A stretch of DNA of 64,000 nt from an uncultured Dehalococcoidia bacterium. GTDB taxonomy: Bacteria > Chloroflexota > Dehalococcoidia > Lucifugimonadales > UBA1123. Below, in pieces: positions 17,065 through 26,299 of this stretch. A program made the translations under genes and the position numbers. Each line of letters starts with the position of its first letter. Positions within the stretch are counted from its first letter, which is position 1. Where the stretch lies: NCBI GenBank assembly GCA_951812505.1, contig CATOSI010000001.1:558001-622000 (forward strand), read 5' to 3'. The notes under the pieces are model-generated. The model was not told the origin of the DNA. It saw nothing but the letters and a program-made list of their open reading frames with translations, and ran no database searches.

Positions 17065-17084
17065 ATACCCGCGAAGGCGGGTAT
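17065..17084. repeat. REP-like palindrome
   Basis: ATACCCGC-GAAG-GCGGGTAT is a perfect 8-bp stem in the context CGTCAT...CCAGGGG. It resembles the widespread CGTCATTCCCGCGAA-type REP sequence and the hairpin inside both MITE copies in this window, but here it lacks the MITE ends. Confidence 0.7.
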
Positions 17085-17218
17085 CCAGGGGTGGGGCGGC
17101 GCAGATCTTGAATTAGTCCACCGACCAAATTGGTACAGTATCCAATCGTGGCGTCATACAATCGAAACAGGTATCAACTGGCCGTCTTAGTTGGAAATCC
17201 AGAATTAAAGGAGAACAA

Positions 17219-18274
17219 GTGCAGCCCAGTCCATTGCTGGAAGTCAAAGACCTCAAGACCCACTTCTTCCTGGACGAAGGAACGGTTCGGGCGGTTGACG
17301 GCGTCAGTTTCGACATACGTCCCGGTGTGGTGCTCGGAGTGGTGGGCGAGAGCGGCTGCGGAAAGAGCGTGCTTGCGCGCTCGATCATGCGCATCGTAAG
17401 ACCTCCGGGAAGGACCATAGAGGGCAGCATCATCTACGACCGGGGTCTGCGCAGGGGCACCGACGACGACCATGTGGACCTTGTGCAGATGCCCCTCGAC
17501 GATCCGGACATGCGAGACATTCGGGGCAGCGACATCACGATGATCTTCCAGGAGCCGATGGTCTCTTTCAGCCCTGTACATACGATAGGCCAGCAGATCA
17601 TCGAGGGCATAATGCTTCACGACCCCGACATCTCCAAGGAGGAGGCTCGCAGCCGTGCGGTCGAGATGCTCCGTCGCGTGGGGATTCCCAACCCTGAAGC
17701 GCGGATAGACCAGTACACATTCAGTCTCAGCGGAGGAATGCGCCAGCGCTGCATGATAGCGATGGCTCTTGCGGGCGACCCGAACCTGCTGATCGCAGAC
17801 GAGCCGACCACAGCGCTGGACGTGACCACACAGGCCCAGATACTGGAGCTGATGGCTGAGCTTCAGCGAGAGTTCGGGATGGCGATGATGCTCATCACCC
17901 ACAACCTGGGTGTGGTGGCGCAGATGGCCGAGGAGGTCATCGTCATGTATCTGGGCAAGATTGTGGAGTGGACGGACATCAAGACGCTGTTCGAGGATCC
18001 GAAGCATCCCTACACGGCGGAACTGCTCAAATCCATTCCACGGCTTCGGCGAGTCAAACAGGAAGAGAGACTGACGGCAATAGCGGGTAGCGTCCCATCG
18101 CCGTATGTAAGGCCTCCGGGATGTCCATTCCATCCCAGGTGTCCACAGGCGATTCCCGGGACGTGCGACGTTGTGGAACCTGAATTGAAACAGGTCGGTG
18201 ATCGCCACGTGGTCAGTTGTCTTCTGTACGAGGACGACGCCGTCAGCCGGAACACGGAGTCTGTTGGAGCATGA
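17219..18274 (+). CDS. Peptide ABC transporter ATP-binding protein (DppD/OppD)
   Basis: A 351-aa ATPase with a GTG start behind AAAGGAG. It has Walker [10 protein letters not shown], signature [15 protein letters not shown], Walker [14 protein letters not shown] and switch His LITHNLG. The C-terminal oligopeptide-transport domain keeps the four Cys ([25 protein letters not shown]) that bind a [4Fe-4S] cluster in DppD-type proteins. It overlaps the next ATPase gene by ATGA. It should power the permeases encoded on the other strand at 12407-14536. Confidence 0.9.
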   Translation: MQPSPLLEVKDLKTHFFLDEGTVRAVDGVSFDIRPGVVLGVVGESGCGKSVLARSIMRIVRPPGRTIEGSIIYDRGLRRGTDDDHVDLVQMPLDDPDMRDIRGSDITMIFQEPMVSFSPVHTIGQQIIEGIMLHDPDISKEEARSRAVEMLRRVGIPNPEARIDQYTFSLSGGMRQRCMIAMALAGDPNLLIADEPTTALDVTTQAQILELMAELQREFGMAMMLITHNLGVVAQMAEEVIVMYLGKIVEWTDIKTLFEDPKHPYTAELLKSIPRLRRVKQEERLTAIAGSVPSPYVRPPGCPFHPRCPQAIPGTCDVVEPELKQVGDRHVVSCLLYEDDAVSRNTESVGA

Positions 18275-19296
18275 ACAACGGAAGCGACACCGAGAACCTG
18301 CTGGAAGTCAGAGATCTGAAGACCTACTTTCCGATAACCGCTGGTCTGTGGCGTCGGGTTGTGGGTTACGTCAAGGCGGTTGACGGTGTGAGCTTCGATC
18401 TGAGGCAGGGAGAAACCCTCGGACTGGTTGGGGAGAGTGGCTGCGGCAAGACTACGACCGGAAGGGCGATCATCCGGGCAGTCGAGCCGACCGGGGGAGA
18501 GGTCTTGTATCGCATGTCCGACGACTCGGTTATAGACGCAACCAAGGCGGACCGCCGGGAACTCCAGACACTCCGTCAGCAGATTCAGATCATATTTCAG
18601 GACCCGTTCGCGTCGCTCAATCCGAGGATGACCATATACGACATAGTTGCCGACCCTCTGAGAGTGAACAATCTGGCAGGCGGATCCGAACTGGAAGATC
18701 GGGTGGCGGAGATTCTCCGTTTAGTAGGACTGTCTCCTGCATTCATGAGGCGCTATCCCCACGCCTTCAGCGGAGGTCAGCGACAGCGCATAGGAATCGC
18801 TCGCTCGCTCGTAATGAACCCGCGTCTGGTCATTGCCGACGAGCCGGTGTCGGCACTGGACGTGTCTGTGCAGGCGCAGATACTGAACCTCATGCTAGAC
18901 CTGCAGCACAACCTAGGTCTGACTTACCTGTTCATAAGCCACGACCTGAGCGTGGTACAGTACATCAGCCACAGGGTCGCCGTGATGTACGTGGGCAAAG
19001 TGGTCGAATTGGCGCCCACCGAGAGACTCTTCACACAGCCCAGGCACCCGTACACGCAGGCGCTTCTGTCCTCGGTGCCGGTGCCGGATCCCACGGTGGC
19101 CTCTTTGGGACAATCGCTGGAAGGTGAAGTCGCCGACCCGGCAAATCCTCCCAGCGGCTGTTACTTCCACCCGCGCTGTCCATTCGCGCAGGAAGTCTGT
19201 CGCACGACCGAGCCCGAGTTCCGGCAGATTTCGCCCGACCACTTCACTCGCTGCCACTTCTCTGAGGAACTCGATCTACCCGGAGTTCCGGGGTAA
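18271..19296 (+). CDS. Peptide ABC transporter ATP-binding protein (DppF/OppF)
   Basis: The start is the ATG at 18271, overlapping the previous stop as ATGA; the ORF-track start would overlap by 58 bases. The protein is 341 aa with Walker [10 protein letters not shown], signature [15 protein letters not shown], Walker [14 protein letters not shown] and switch His FISHDLSVV. The C-terminal four-Cys motif is intact ([16 protein letters not shown] and TRCHFS). It pairs with the DppD-type ATPase in the heterodimer. Confidence 0.9.
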   Translation: MNNGSDTENLLEVRDLKTYFPITAGLWRRVVGYVKAVDGVSFDLRQGETLGLVGESGCGKTTTGRAIIRAVEPTGGEVLYRMSDDSVIDATKADRRELQTLRQQIQIIFQDPFASLNPRMTIYDIVADPLRVNNLAGGSELEDRVAEILRLVGLSPAFMRRYPHAFSGGQRQRIGIARSLVMNPRLVIADEPVSALDVSVQAQILNLMLDLQHNLGLTYLFISHDLSVVQYISHRVAVMYVGKVVELAPTERLFTQPRHPYTQALLSSVPVPDPTVASLGQSLEGEVADPANPPSGCYFHPRCPFAQEVCRTTEPEFRQISPDHFTRCHFSEELDLPGVPG

Positions 19297-19501
19297 AGAG
19301 CCGGCCGTCGCCACATCTTCAGGGTACTTTCAGGAATCTAATCTGCCGCCATATTTTAGCCACAGTGGTGACCCCTCCGCGCATCACACTTATGCCTGGA
19401 ATGTATGGGACATAATGGGAAGTTGTAAAACCGGAAAGGGGGCGAGTCAGCCACAGAAGGAAGCAAGGTGGAACTCGATGGGGCGTTGTGTGAGTATGAC
19501 C

Positions 19502-19577
19502 TGGTGGAGATAGGGGGGCTCGAACCCCCAACCTCGGCATTGCGAACGCCGCGCTCTCCCAATTGAGCTATATCCCC
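19502..19577 (-). tRNA. tRNA-Ala (anticodon CGC)
   Basis: The reverse strand folds fully: acceptor GGGGATA/TATCTCC with the G3-U70 wobble pair that identifies Ala, D-arm AGCTCAATTGGGAGAGC, anticodon stem CGGCG/TGCCG around loop TTCGCAA (anticodon CGC), and T-arm GGGGG-TTCGAGC-CCCCC. CCA is encoded. Confidence 0.95.
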
Positions 19578-19595
19578 ACTCTCTTGGACGCGCCC

Positions 19596-19626
19596 ATTAT
19601 ACCATGTTGAACGTTGACCATTACAA
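19596..19626 (-). promoter_or_regulatory. Promoter of tRNA-Ala
   Basis: The minus strand reads TGGTATAAT, a perfect extended -10, 18 bases before the tRNA 5' end. A weak -35 TTGTAA lies 19 bases further upstream. Confidence 0.55.
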
Positions 19627-19745
19627 GTGTGCTGCTACTTGGGCGGGGTCTTTGCAAAGTCGTCCGCGCTTCCATTTCCACTACACATCCATTCCGCCAA
19701 TGCGCTACAATACATCCATGAAGAACAAAGTTTCTGGCACTGGAT

Positions 19746-19880
19746 ACATAAATAAAAATTTATGTTTTCGAAAATCGAAGCCTCGGCGATTTCAAAACAC
19801 GCGAACGCAGGGCGACGCAGGGCAAACTCAGGGCAAAATCGCCCCCTGTACATGCCTGTGACTCGCCTGTTCCTGCCCTG
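19746..19880. repeat. Phased hexamer array, locus B (CAGGGC / GCCCTG)
   Basis: The gap between tRNA-Ala and the SDR (19578-19979) has no gene. It starts with CATAAAT-AAAA-ATTTATG, a perfect AT palindrome, then a hairpin AAATCG/CGATTT. CAGGGC follows at 19808, 19818 and 19829 (10 and 11 bp apart), then the inverted form with CCTG at 19845, 19855, 19866 and 19877 (10, 11, 11 bp). The layout matches loci C and D with a different hexamer. Confidence 0.75.
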
Positions 19881-19979
19881 TACAATTATAAACCAGAATA
19901 TATGAACCTCCGGATCCGCTAACTCGCCGGAACATATCTGACTCAACTCTGAAAAAGCCCTGGCATAACGGAGATTCCA

Positions 19980-20795
19980 ATGGCAGACTTCGATGGCAAA
20001 GTAGTTATCGTTACAGGTGGCGCCCTCGGAATGGGTGGCGACACTGCGGTCGAGTTTGTTCGCAACGGAGCGAGTGTTGTGATAGCCGACCTGAATACTG
20101 AGGCCGGAGACCGGCGTGAGTCCGACATTCGTGCGGAAGGAGGTCGCGCCCTTTTTGTTGAGTCGGACGTCGCGCTCGCAGACGATGCCCGCCGAGTCGT
20201 TGATGGCGCCGTCGCCGAGTTTGGCGGGGTGGACATCCTGTTCAACAACGTCGGGATACAGCCCGTGGACTCTTACAAGAATGTTGAGGATACGCCCGAA
20301 TCAATGTGGGATAGGATTCTGGACGTCAACCTCAAGAGCTACTTTCTTATGGCAAAGTACGCCATCCCGGAAATCCGCAAGAGGGGTGGGGGAGTCATCA
20401 TCAACAACGCCAGCGTGCAGGGACTCCAGTCCCAGTATCTCGTTCCCGCATATGCCGCCAGCAAGGGAGGCGTGCTGTCTTTCACACGCCAGATGGCCCT
20501 CGACTATGCTCCCGAGAACATTCGAGTGCTCGCGATATGCCCCGGAACGATAGATACCGACATGGTGAGAACTGTAGCCGCCGCCGAAGGAGGGGATATC
20601 GAAGTGACCCTGGATCGCTACGGCGCCGGACACCCGGTGGGACGTATCGGTACAGGCCAGGACATCGCTAACCTCGTGATGTTCCTGGCGAGCGATAAGT
20701 CGTCCTTCATGACAGGTACCCATGTGATGATTGACGGCGGATACATGGCCCTCGGGGCATGGGCTGGTGGGGCCGGAGCCGATACCGGGCAGTAG
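19980..20795 (+). CDS. Short-chain dehydrogenase/reductase
   Basis: A 271-aa SDR. It has TGGALGMGGD, ADLNTE at the cofactor position (NAD preference), NNVGIQP, a Ser in NNASVQG, YAASKGGVLS for Tyr-Lys, CPGTIDTDM, and FLASDKSSFMTGTHVMIDGGY at the C-terminus. It resembles 3-oxoacyl reductase or glucose dehydrogenase-type SDRs. It stands alone between a non-coding array and the orphan Opp ATPases, so its substrate cannot be inferred from context. Confidence 0.85.
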   Translation: MADFDGKVVIVTGGALGMGGDTAVEFVRNGASVVIADLNTEAGDRRESDIRAEGGRALFVESDVALADDARRVVDGAVAEFGGVDILFNNVGIQPVDSYKNVEDTPESMWDRILDVNLKSYFLMAKYAIPEIRKRGGGVIINNASVQGLQSQYLVPAYAASKGGVLSFTRQMALDYAPENIRVLAICPGTIDTDMVRTVAAAEGGDIEVTLDRYGAGHPVGRIGTGQDIANLVMFLASDKSSFMTGTHVMIDGGYMALGAWAGGAGADTGQ

Positions 20796-20979
20796 TTTCG
20801 GTTTATAGCCGACCCTGCTTTGGCGGGGTTGCATTTTGCCCTCGCATTGTCTATATTGGGCGCACTTGAACCCCTACTTGTCCAGTAGGTCGGTTCGGGT
20901 GCGGAGTGCTCGGATGCACGCATTTTTCGCAAGCGATTGACATTCACGGTTTAGCTTCGTTACTAAGGAGTAGGGCAGG

Positions 20980-22026
20980 ATGACCACATCCAATGGCAGC
21001 AATAATGACGTTGTACTCGACGTCCAGGACCTGCGAACATATTTCGTTACTCGTTGGGGAGTGGTGAAGGCGGTTGATGGCGTTAGCTTCCAGCTCAAGC
21101 GCGGCGAGACACTGGGTATCGTCGGAGAATCGGGTTCCGGCAAGTCGGTGACCTCTCTCTCCATCATGCGGCTGATCCCGTCCCCTCCGGGACACATAGT
21201 AGGCGGCCAGGTCCTATTGGAAGGTGAAGACATTCTTCAACTCAGTGAAGGCGACATGGAGAAAGTCCGCGGAAGCCGTATCGGAATGGTTCTCCAGGAC
21301 CCGATGACCGCTCTCAACCCAGTCTTCGACATTGAGGACCAGGTTGGCGAAGCCCTGAAGATACACAAAGGCTTTGGCGGCGACGTGCTCAAGGACACGA
21401 TAGTAGATATGCTGCGAAAGGTGCGCATACCTGCACCCGAAGTAAGGATGAGAGACTATCCCCACCAGCTTTCGGGCGGTATGCGTCAGCGCGTTGTCGG
21501 CGCTATCGGTATCTCATGCGACCCGGCGGTGCTGATTGCCGACGAGCCCACCACATCACTCGACGTCACGATTCAGGCGCAGTACCTCAGGCTGCTGAAC
21601 GACCTTCAGCAGGAGACCGGCGTTGCGATCATGTTCATCACGCACGACTTCGGTATCGTGGCAAAGATGTGCGACAGGGTCGCGGTCATGTACGCGGGCC
21701 GAATCGTTGAACTTGCGGACGTTCGCACGATCTTCAACGATCCCAAGCACGAGTACACCAAAGCGCTGATAAACTCGGTGCCCAAGCTGGAAGAAAAGAC
21801 GGGTCGCTTGGCTCAGATTGATGGCCAGCCGCCGCAGCTCTACAATCTTCCTCCTGGAGACGCTTTCGCCGAGAGGTCCCCGCTTCCCACAACGGATATT
21901 GACTTCCAGATAAGGCCCGAATTGGTGGAAGTCGAGCCCGAACACTGGGTACAGCTCTCCCATAGCTCGGTCGCCGAATTTGACAAATATGCCCACCTCG
22001 TTCCCTATGGCGCGGAATACAGTTAA
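20980..22026 (+). CDS. Orphan Opp-type ABC ATPase (OppD-like) without the C-terminal Cys motif
   Basis: A 348-aa ATPase with Walker A GESGSGKSV, signature [15 protein letters not shown], Walker [14 protein letters not shown] and switch His FITHDFG. It aligns with DppD throughout, but the segment that normally reads [10 protein letters not shown] reads PPGDAFAERSP, and the two later Cys are also absent. No permease or binding protein lies beside it; only an OppF-like partner follows after 38 bases. It may serve permeases elsewhere or have another role. The loss of Cys, matched in the partner, implies a variant without the Fe-S cluster. Confidence 0.85.
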   Translation: MTTSNGSNNDVVLDVQDLRTYFVTRWGVVKAVDGVSFQLKRGETLGIVGESGSGKSVTSLSIMRLIPSPPGHIVGGQVLLEGEDILQLSEGDMEKVRGSRIGMVLQDPMTALNPVFDIEDQVGEALKIHKGFGGDVLKDTIVDMLRKVRIPAPEVRMRDYPHQLSGGMRQRVVGAIGISCDPAVLIADEPTTSLDVTIQAQYLRLLNDLQQETGVAIMFITHDFGIVAKMCDRVAVMYAGRIVELADVRTIFNDPKHEYTKALINSVPKLEEKTGRLAQIDGQPPQLYNLPPGDAFAERSPLPTTDIDFQIRPELVEVEPEHWVQLSHSSVAEFDKYAHLVPYGAEYS

Positions 22027-22064
22027 CCCGGATTCAGAGAGTAACAAGGAGTGGTGAAGCCAAA

Positions 22065-23177
22065 ATGGTAGCAGATGCTTCGACTAATGGCTCCAATGGG
22101 ACCACGAATAAGTACGGCGTCGAGTCCGCACCGGGTGTTGACTCTAGTTCCGACGCCATAATATCGGTTCGACACCTTCGCAAGTGGTTCGATGTCGGCG
22201 GCGGCTCACTGTTCAAGCGCCAGAAGAGCATTCTGAAGGCGGTGGACGATGTCAGCTTCGACGTTGACCGCGGCAAGACCATGGGCCTGGTTGGCGAATC
22301 GGGCTGTGGCAAGACGACCACGCTCAAGGTCCTCCTGGGATTGGAAGAACCCACCGACGGACATATCTTCTACGAGGGCGAGGATATAGCCACCCTGAGC
22401 CGCGCCGGAAGGCGAGAGCTCAAGCGGTCGGTCCAGGCAGTATTCCAGGACCCTTGGGCCTCGCTCAACCCCAGAATGCGTGTTGGCAGCATTATCGGCG
22501 AACCGCTTGAAGTCAACACGAACATGACCAAGCAGCAGATAAGGGACAGAGTGAGCGACCTCCTCGTTGAAGTCGGACTCCGCCCTGACCAGAGTTCGCT
22601 TTTCCCTCACGAATTCAGCGGTGGACAGAGGCAGAGGATTGGCGTCGCCAGGGCGCTTGCGCTCAATCCGCAGGTCATCGTTCTGGACGAGCCGGTATCT
22701 GCGCTCGATGTCTCCATTCGTGCGCAGATTATGAATCTGCTTGTTGACCTCCAGCAGGAGCATGGCCTGGCTTACCTTATGGTCGCTCACAACCTCGCGA
22801 CCGTCCGATACATGTGCGACCGGATGGCTGTCATGTATCTCGGCGTATTCCAGGAGATGGGCGATACTGAGAGCATTTTCAATAACCCGGTCCACCTCTA
22901 CACAAATGCGCTCCTCTCTGCTGCCCTCTCATCCCACCCGGACATCCAGAGAGAAGAAATCATTCTCCCCGGCGAAGTCGTGTCCCCCGTAGATCCTCCT
23001 CCCGGAGACGTGTTCCAGACACGGACCCCGCTGGAAGTGGACCCCAACCACGAATATGCAAATTCGCGTCCTCCCCTGGTGGAGGTCGAACCCGACCACT
23101 GGGTAACGATCACACCTTGGAGCACCATCAGCGGCGCCGCGGAACAGGGAGTTAACCTCGCTGCGACAACTTGGTAA
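22065..23177 (+). CDS. Orphan Opp-type ABC ATPase (OppF-like) without the C-terminal Cys motif
   Basis: A 370-aa ATPase with an N-terminal extension rich in Ser, Asn and Gly (about 25 residues). It has Walker [10 protein letters not shown], signature [15 protein letters not shown], Walker [14 protein letters not shown] and switch-region [10 protein letters not shown]. The switch His is kept, but in AHN rather than SHD. The C-terminal domain reads [15 protein letters not shown], with no Cys at the four usual positions, the same pattern as its OppD-like neighbour. A strong terminator follows 38 bases after the stop, so the two ATPases form a closed bicistron. Confidence 0.85.
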   Translation: MVADASTNGSNGTTNKYGVESAPGVDSSSDAIISVRHLRKWFDVGGGSLFKRQKSILKAVDDVSFDVDRGKTMGLVGESGCGKTTTLKVLLGLEEPTDGHIFYEGEDIATLSRAGRRELKRSVQAVFQDPWASLNPRMRVGSIIGEPLEVNTNMTKQQIRDRVSDLLVEVGLRPDQSSLFPHEFSGGQRQRIGVARALALNPQVIVLDEPVSALDVSIRAQIMNLLVDLQQEHGLAYLMVAHNLATVRYMCDRMAVMYLGVFQEMGDTESIFNNPVHLYTNALLSAALSSHPDIQREEIILPGEVVSPVDPPPGDVFQTRTPLEVDPNHEYANSRPPLVEVEPDHWVTITPWSTISGAAEQGVNLAATTW

Positions 23178-23214
23178 CATCGCCGCTCGGGGTACGGCAC
23201 ACAGCTTACTAACC

Positions 23215-23244
23215 AAGGCGCGCCACACAAGCGGCGCGCCTTTT
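23215..23244 (+). terminator. Rho-independent terminator after the orphan ATPase pair
   Basis: AAGGCGCGCC pairs perfectly with GGCGCGCCTT around an 8-base loop (ACACAAGC) and runs into TTTT. Confidence 0.85.
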
Positions 23245-23364
23245 CATTGAAGGTCTAATTTGCCATACTGTCGAAAACGCACGGTCGCATTATGAATTTG
23301 AAAGGGAATCAGCACGCTCAGCGCTAACCTTAATGGTCTGGGTGGGCGAAATCGCGGAGAAACA

Positions 23365-24078
23365 ATGCCGAATAACCCAATCGAAGCCGTAACTACGCTT
23401 ACTTTCGACATCTTCGGTACTGTGCTGGACCTCACCGGCAGCCTCGAAGGACCGACCGGGAAATTGCTGACAGAGTTGGGCTCGGACATGACCGGCGCCG
23501 AATTCTATCCCCAGTGGCGTGCAAGACAACGCATAGAGCAGTACCAGGACTCGCTCATCATGCTGGGACACAGCGGATACCTGGAAACCTGTCGCAGGGC
23601 GTTGGTTTATGCTCTCCGTGCCAATGGTATCGAATTCGACCCTGAACGAATCCGAGAGTTCATGAGTGTGTGGCACGAACTGAGCCCGTATGCAGATTCG
23701 CTGCAAGGCTTGAACAGGCTGGCTGGCAAGTACAGTCTTGTTGCTCTATCGAATGGCGAGCCTGAGTTTCTCGACCATCTGGTCGCCAATAGGATCAAAT
23801 TCGACTTTGACAACGTGATTTCGGTGGAGGAAGGGGGCGCGTTCAAACCCCATCCTTCAGTTTACCGCTCAGCGGCCCGCATCCTCGATGTCGAGCCCTC
23901 AGCGATAATGATGGTCGCGGCGCACTCCTTCGACATCATGGGCGCAAGGGTCAGTGGATTCAGGGGAGCTTATGTAAACCGGTACTCGCTGCCCTACGAA
24001 GATACGGAACAGTACACGCCTGACATCGTTGTGAAAGACTTCAACCAGTTGGCCGCGGCTCTGGTCGGGGAGGGTTAG
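23365..24078 (+). CDS. HAD-superfamily hydrolase, haloacid dehalogenase type II-like
   Basis: A 237-aa cytoplasmic HAD protein. Motif I is TFDIFGTVLD with the nucleophile Asp, motif II is LSNGEPEF, motif III has the Lys in GAFKPHPSVY, and motif IV is MMVAAHSFDIMGARVSGF. This matches L-2-haloacid dehalogenases rather than sugar phosphatases, though many such proteins act on other small acids. It is followed after 2 bases by a FAD-dependent oxidase, so the two may take part in one catabolic route. Confidence 0.85.
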   Translation: MPNNPIEAVTTLTFDIFGTVLDLTGSLEGPTGKLLTELGSDMTGAEFYPQWRARQRIEQYQDSLIMLGHSGYLETCRRALVYALRANGIEFDPERIREFMSVWHELSPYADSLQGLNRLAGKYSLVALSNGEPEFLDHLVANRIKFDFDNVISVEEGGAFKPHPSVYRSAARILDVEPSAIMMVAAHSFDIMGARVSGFRGAYVNRYSLPYEDTEQYTPDIVVKDFNQLAAALVGEG

Positions 24079-24080
24079 CC

Positions 24081-25205
24081 ATGTCAGATACCCCCGACGT
24101 CATAGTTGTTGGCGGTGGAGTCGTCGGTACTGCCGTTGCCTACTTCCTGGCAAAGCGTGGTAAGTCCTGTGTGTTGCTGGAAAGGGGGAGAATAGGAGGA
24201 GGGGCTTCCAATGCAGCTTCAGGCATCCTGAGCTCATCTCCCGGCAGTTCTCAATACTCCCGTCTTGCGCATCGCAGCCTCAGACTGTTCCACGAACTTG
24301 CGCCGGTTATCCGCGAGGAGTCCGGTATTGATATTGAATTTGCGGAGTGCGGAGACCTCACTCTGGCAATGAATGGGAGCGACGCAATCGCGTTGCGCGG
24401 TCTTACGAACCAGCTTTCTACTATGGGCGAGGAAGCGAGATGGGTTGACAGCGACGAGTTGAGGGAGTTGGAGCCGCTCCTTAATCCGGCGATTCCCGGC
24501 GGCATGTATGCTCCCGAGTCCTGCCGGGTCAACAACCAGAGACTCGCCAGTGCGCTGGCGTCGTCTGCGCAGAGATACGGAGCGGAAATCAGGCAGGGTG
24601 TCGAAGTAACAGGCCTGATCGTCGAGGACGGTCAGGTCGCGGGTGTCATGGAGAGGGATGGACCTCTGCGATCCGGGTCCGTCGTGCTGGCGTCTGGCGC
24701 CTGGACCGGTGCAATGGACAGGTGGCTGTATGGCGAGCGCGGGCCAAGCGCCTCCCGCATTCCGATGGTCAAACCCGTAAAGGGCGTCAACCTTAATGTC
24801 CAGCCCAGCAATGGTAGTGTAAGCCGGATAGTTCACGGCTCGTGGGGAATCCTGGTACCACGCAATGACGGCTCGATGATAGTAGGCGCGACCGTCGAAG
24901 AGGTAGGCTTCGATACCAGGGTAATGGCTGGCGAGGTGCAGGCTATACTAGGTGTGGCTACGGCGCTGATGCCCTCACTGAGCGACGCGGAAATCAACTG
25001 GAGTATCGCCGGTCTGAGACCCGGATCAGGCGATGAACTGCCGGTCATCGGGCGGATGCCGGAACATGCTAACGTTGTCGTCGCGTCTGGCCACTACAGG
25101 AACGGAATACTGCTGAGTCTGGCGACAGGCGAGGCGGTAGCCGACCTATTGGACGGCTCGGAAAGCGAGTCCCTTTCTGACTTTGATCCGGCTCGATTCT
25201 TCTGA
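24081..25205 (+). CDS. FAD-dependent amino-acid oxidase family (DAO/ glycine oxidase-like)
   Basis: A 374-aa flavoprotein. The dinucleotide motif VIVVGGGVVGTAVAYFLAKRG opens the protein, with Glu (LLERG) binding ribose. GLRPGSGDELPVIGR and GHYRNGILLS, the typical C-terminal FAD contacts of glycine/sarcosine and D-amino acid oxidases, lie near the end. It probably oxidises a small amine or D-amino acid; the substrate is not visible. It is coupled to the HAD gene upstream with a 2-base gap. Confidence 0.85.
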   Translation: MSDTPDVIVVGGGVVGTAVAYFLAKRGKSCVLLERGRIGGGASNAASGILSSSPGSSQYSRLAHRSLRLFHELAPVIREESGIDIEFAECGDLTLAMNGSDAIALRGLTNQLSTMGEEARWVDSDELRELEPLLNPAIPGGMYAPESCRVNNQRLASALASSAQRYGAEIRQGVEVTGLIVEDGQVAGVMERDGPLRSGSVVLASGAWTGAMDRWLYGERGPSASRIPMVKPVKGVNLNVQPSNGSVSRIVHGSWGILVPRNDGSMIVGATVEEVGFDTRVMAGEVQAILGVATALMPSLSDAEINWSIAGLRPGSGDELPVIGRMPEHANVVVASGHYRNGILLSLATGEAVADLLDGSESESLSDFDPARFF

Positions 25206-25212
25206 TGTGATG

Positions 25213-25218
25213 TATAGT
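25213..25218 (+). promoter_or_regulatory. Candidate -10 element (TATAGT)
   Basis: TATAGT follows the FAD oxidase stop by a few bases and lies 28 bases ahead of a short ORF with a good SD. No clear -35 is present. Confidence 0.25.
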
Positions 25219-25245
25219 TAGTACAGCAAAATGTGGAGGGTGCGC

Positions 25246-25305
25246 ATGGTCGTCTCCAATACAAAGCCCCAGCTTACATACACCTTGGATAGGATATTCC
25301 GTTAA
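25246..25305 (+). CDS. Candidate 19-aa leader ORF upstream of the luciferase-like gene
   Basis: ATG with GGAGGG 5 bases upstream, then MVVSNTKPQLTYTLDRIFR and a TAA 46 bases before the next gene. It is too short for the ORF track. The SD quality is the main evidence. No attenuator hairpin is evident after it, so a regulatory role is only possible, and it may be chance. Confidence 0.3.
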   Translation: MVVSNTKPQLTYTLDRIFR

Positions 25306-25351
25306 CGAGAAACTTCGCCCTGCGTACAGAAGTATGAATTAGGAGAGGCAA

Positions 25352-26278
25352 ATGTCGGTCAAAATAGGAATAGGTTTCGGCGGTTGGCCATTCCCTTCCG
25401 CTGACCCGGATCACCTCTGGGAGTACACAGACCTGTGCGAGAATTATGGTGTGGACTCACTCTGGCTCAGCGACAGGATTGTCTCGGAGACCCTTAACAT
25501 GGAGCCGATGATTGCGCTCTCCTTCATCGCGGCTCGGACTAAAGACTTGAAGTTCGGGACTAACGTGCTTGCTCTCCCGCTCAGAAATCCGACTGTTCTC
25601 GCCAAGGAGGTCGCTACCCTGGACTTTCTCTCCGGCGGTCGGTCGCTCCCTGCCGTCGGACTGGGTACGGGCGAGGCAGGAGAATACGAGGCCTGCGGAA
25701 CGATCAAGCGTCAGCGCGGTGGCAGAACAGACGAGGCTATCGAGGTCATGAAACTCCTCTGGTCGCAGGACAACGTCACCTACCACGGGCGCTACTTCAC
25801 CCTGAATGACGTGACCGTCCAGCCCAAGCCAGTCCAGAAGGATCTTCCGCCCGTCTGGATAGGCGGACGCAGCGAATTCGCCATTAGGCGCACGGCGAGA
25901 CTGGGCGACGGCTGGCTTGTGTCTCAGGCGACGCCTGAAGAGGTCGCCGACGGGGTCTCACAAATCAAGACCATGGCAGCCGAGTTCGAGAACGACATCG
26001 AAGAGGACCACTACGGAGCCCTCTTTAGCTACTGCATCGCTGACAGCTACGAGGAGGCTCGCCGGATTTCCGAGCCCTACATGCTCCGGCGCAGGACCGA
26101 TATAGACTACGACGGCTTCTCCGCCTTCGGGACCGCCGACAGGATGCGCGACCTGATTGACTCCTACATTGACGCCGGAGCGACGAAATTCGTGGCCAGG
26201 CCAGCCTGCCCACCAGCGATGATGAACGAACAGCTTGACGCGCTGTCCGCCGATATTTTGCCCATCTACCACAACTGA
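25352..26278 (+). CDS. Luciferase-like (LLM) flavin/F420-dependent oxidoreductase
   Basis: A 308-aa TIM-barrel oxidoreductase of the bacterial luciferase/methylene-H4MPT reductase superfamily. Typical marks are DSLWLSDRI, RNPTVLAKEVATLDFLSGGR, GLGTGEAGEYEACG and PPVWIGGRSEFAIRRTARLGDGW. Length and motifs favour the F420-dependent branch, but FMN use cannot be excluded. The start has a clear SD (AGGAG). An MBL-fold hydrolase follows after 21 bases, suggesting a two-step conversion. Confidence 0.85.
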   Translation: MSVKIGIGFGGWPFPSADPDHLWEYTDLCENYGVDSLWLSDRIVSETLNMEPMIALSFIAARTKDLKFGTNVLALPLRNPTVLAKEVATLDFLSGGRSLPAVGLGTGEAGEYEACGTIKRQRGGRTDEAIEVMKLLWSQDNVTYHGRYFTLNDVTVQPKPVQKDLPPVWIGGRSEFAIRRTARLGDGWLVSQATPEEVADGVSQIKTMAAEFENDIEEDHYGALFSYCIADSYEEARRISEPYMLRRRTDIDYDGFSAFGTADRMRDLIDSYIDAGATKFVARPACPPAMMNEQLDALSADILPIYHN

Positions 26279-26299
26279 ACCGCGAAGGGAGACCAAACC

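Noticed and set aside
17174-18208. 344-aa minus-strand ORF opposite the DppD-type ATPase
   Set aside because: Shadow of a gene with complete Walker and signature motifs.
19800-19885. Possible CRISPR array at locus B (and at A, C, D)
   Set aside because: Units are 6 bp at 10-12 bp spacing and invert midway; there are no 25-40 bp repeats, no unique spacers and no cas genes.
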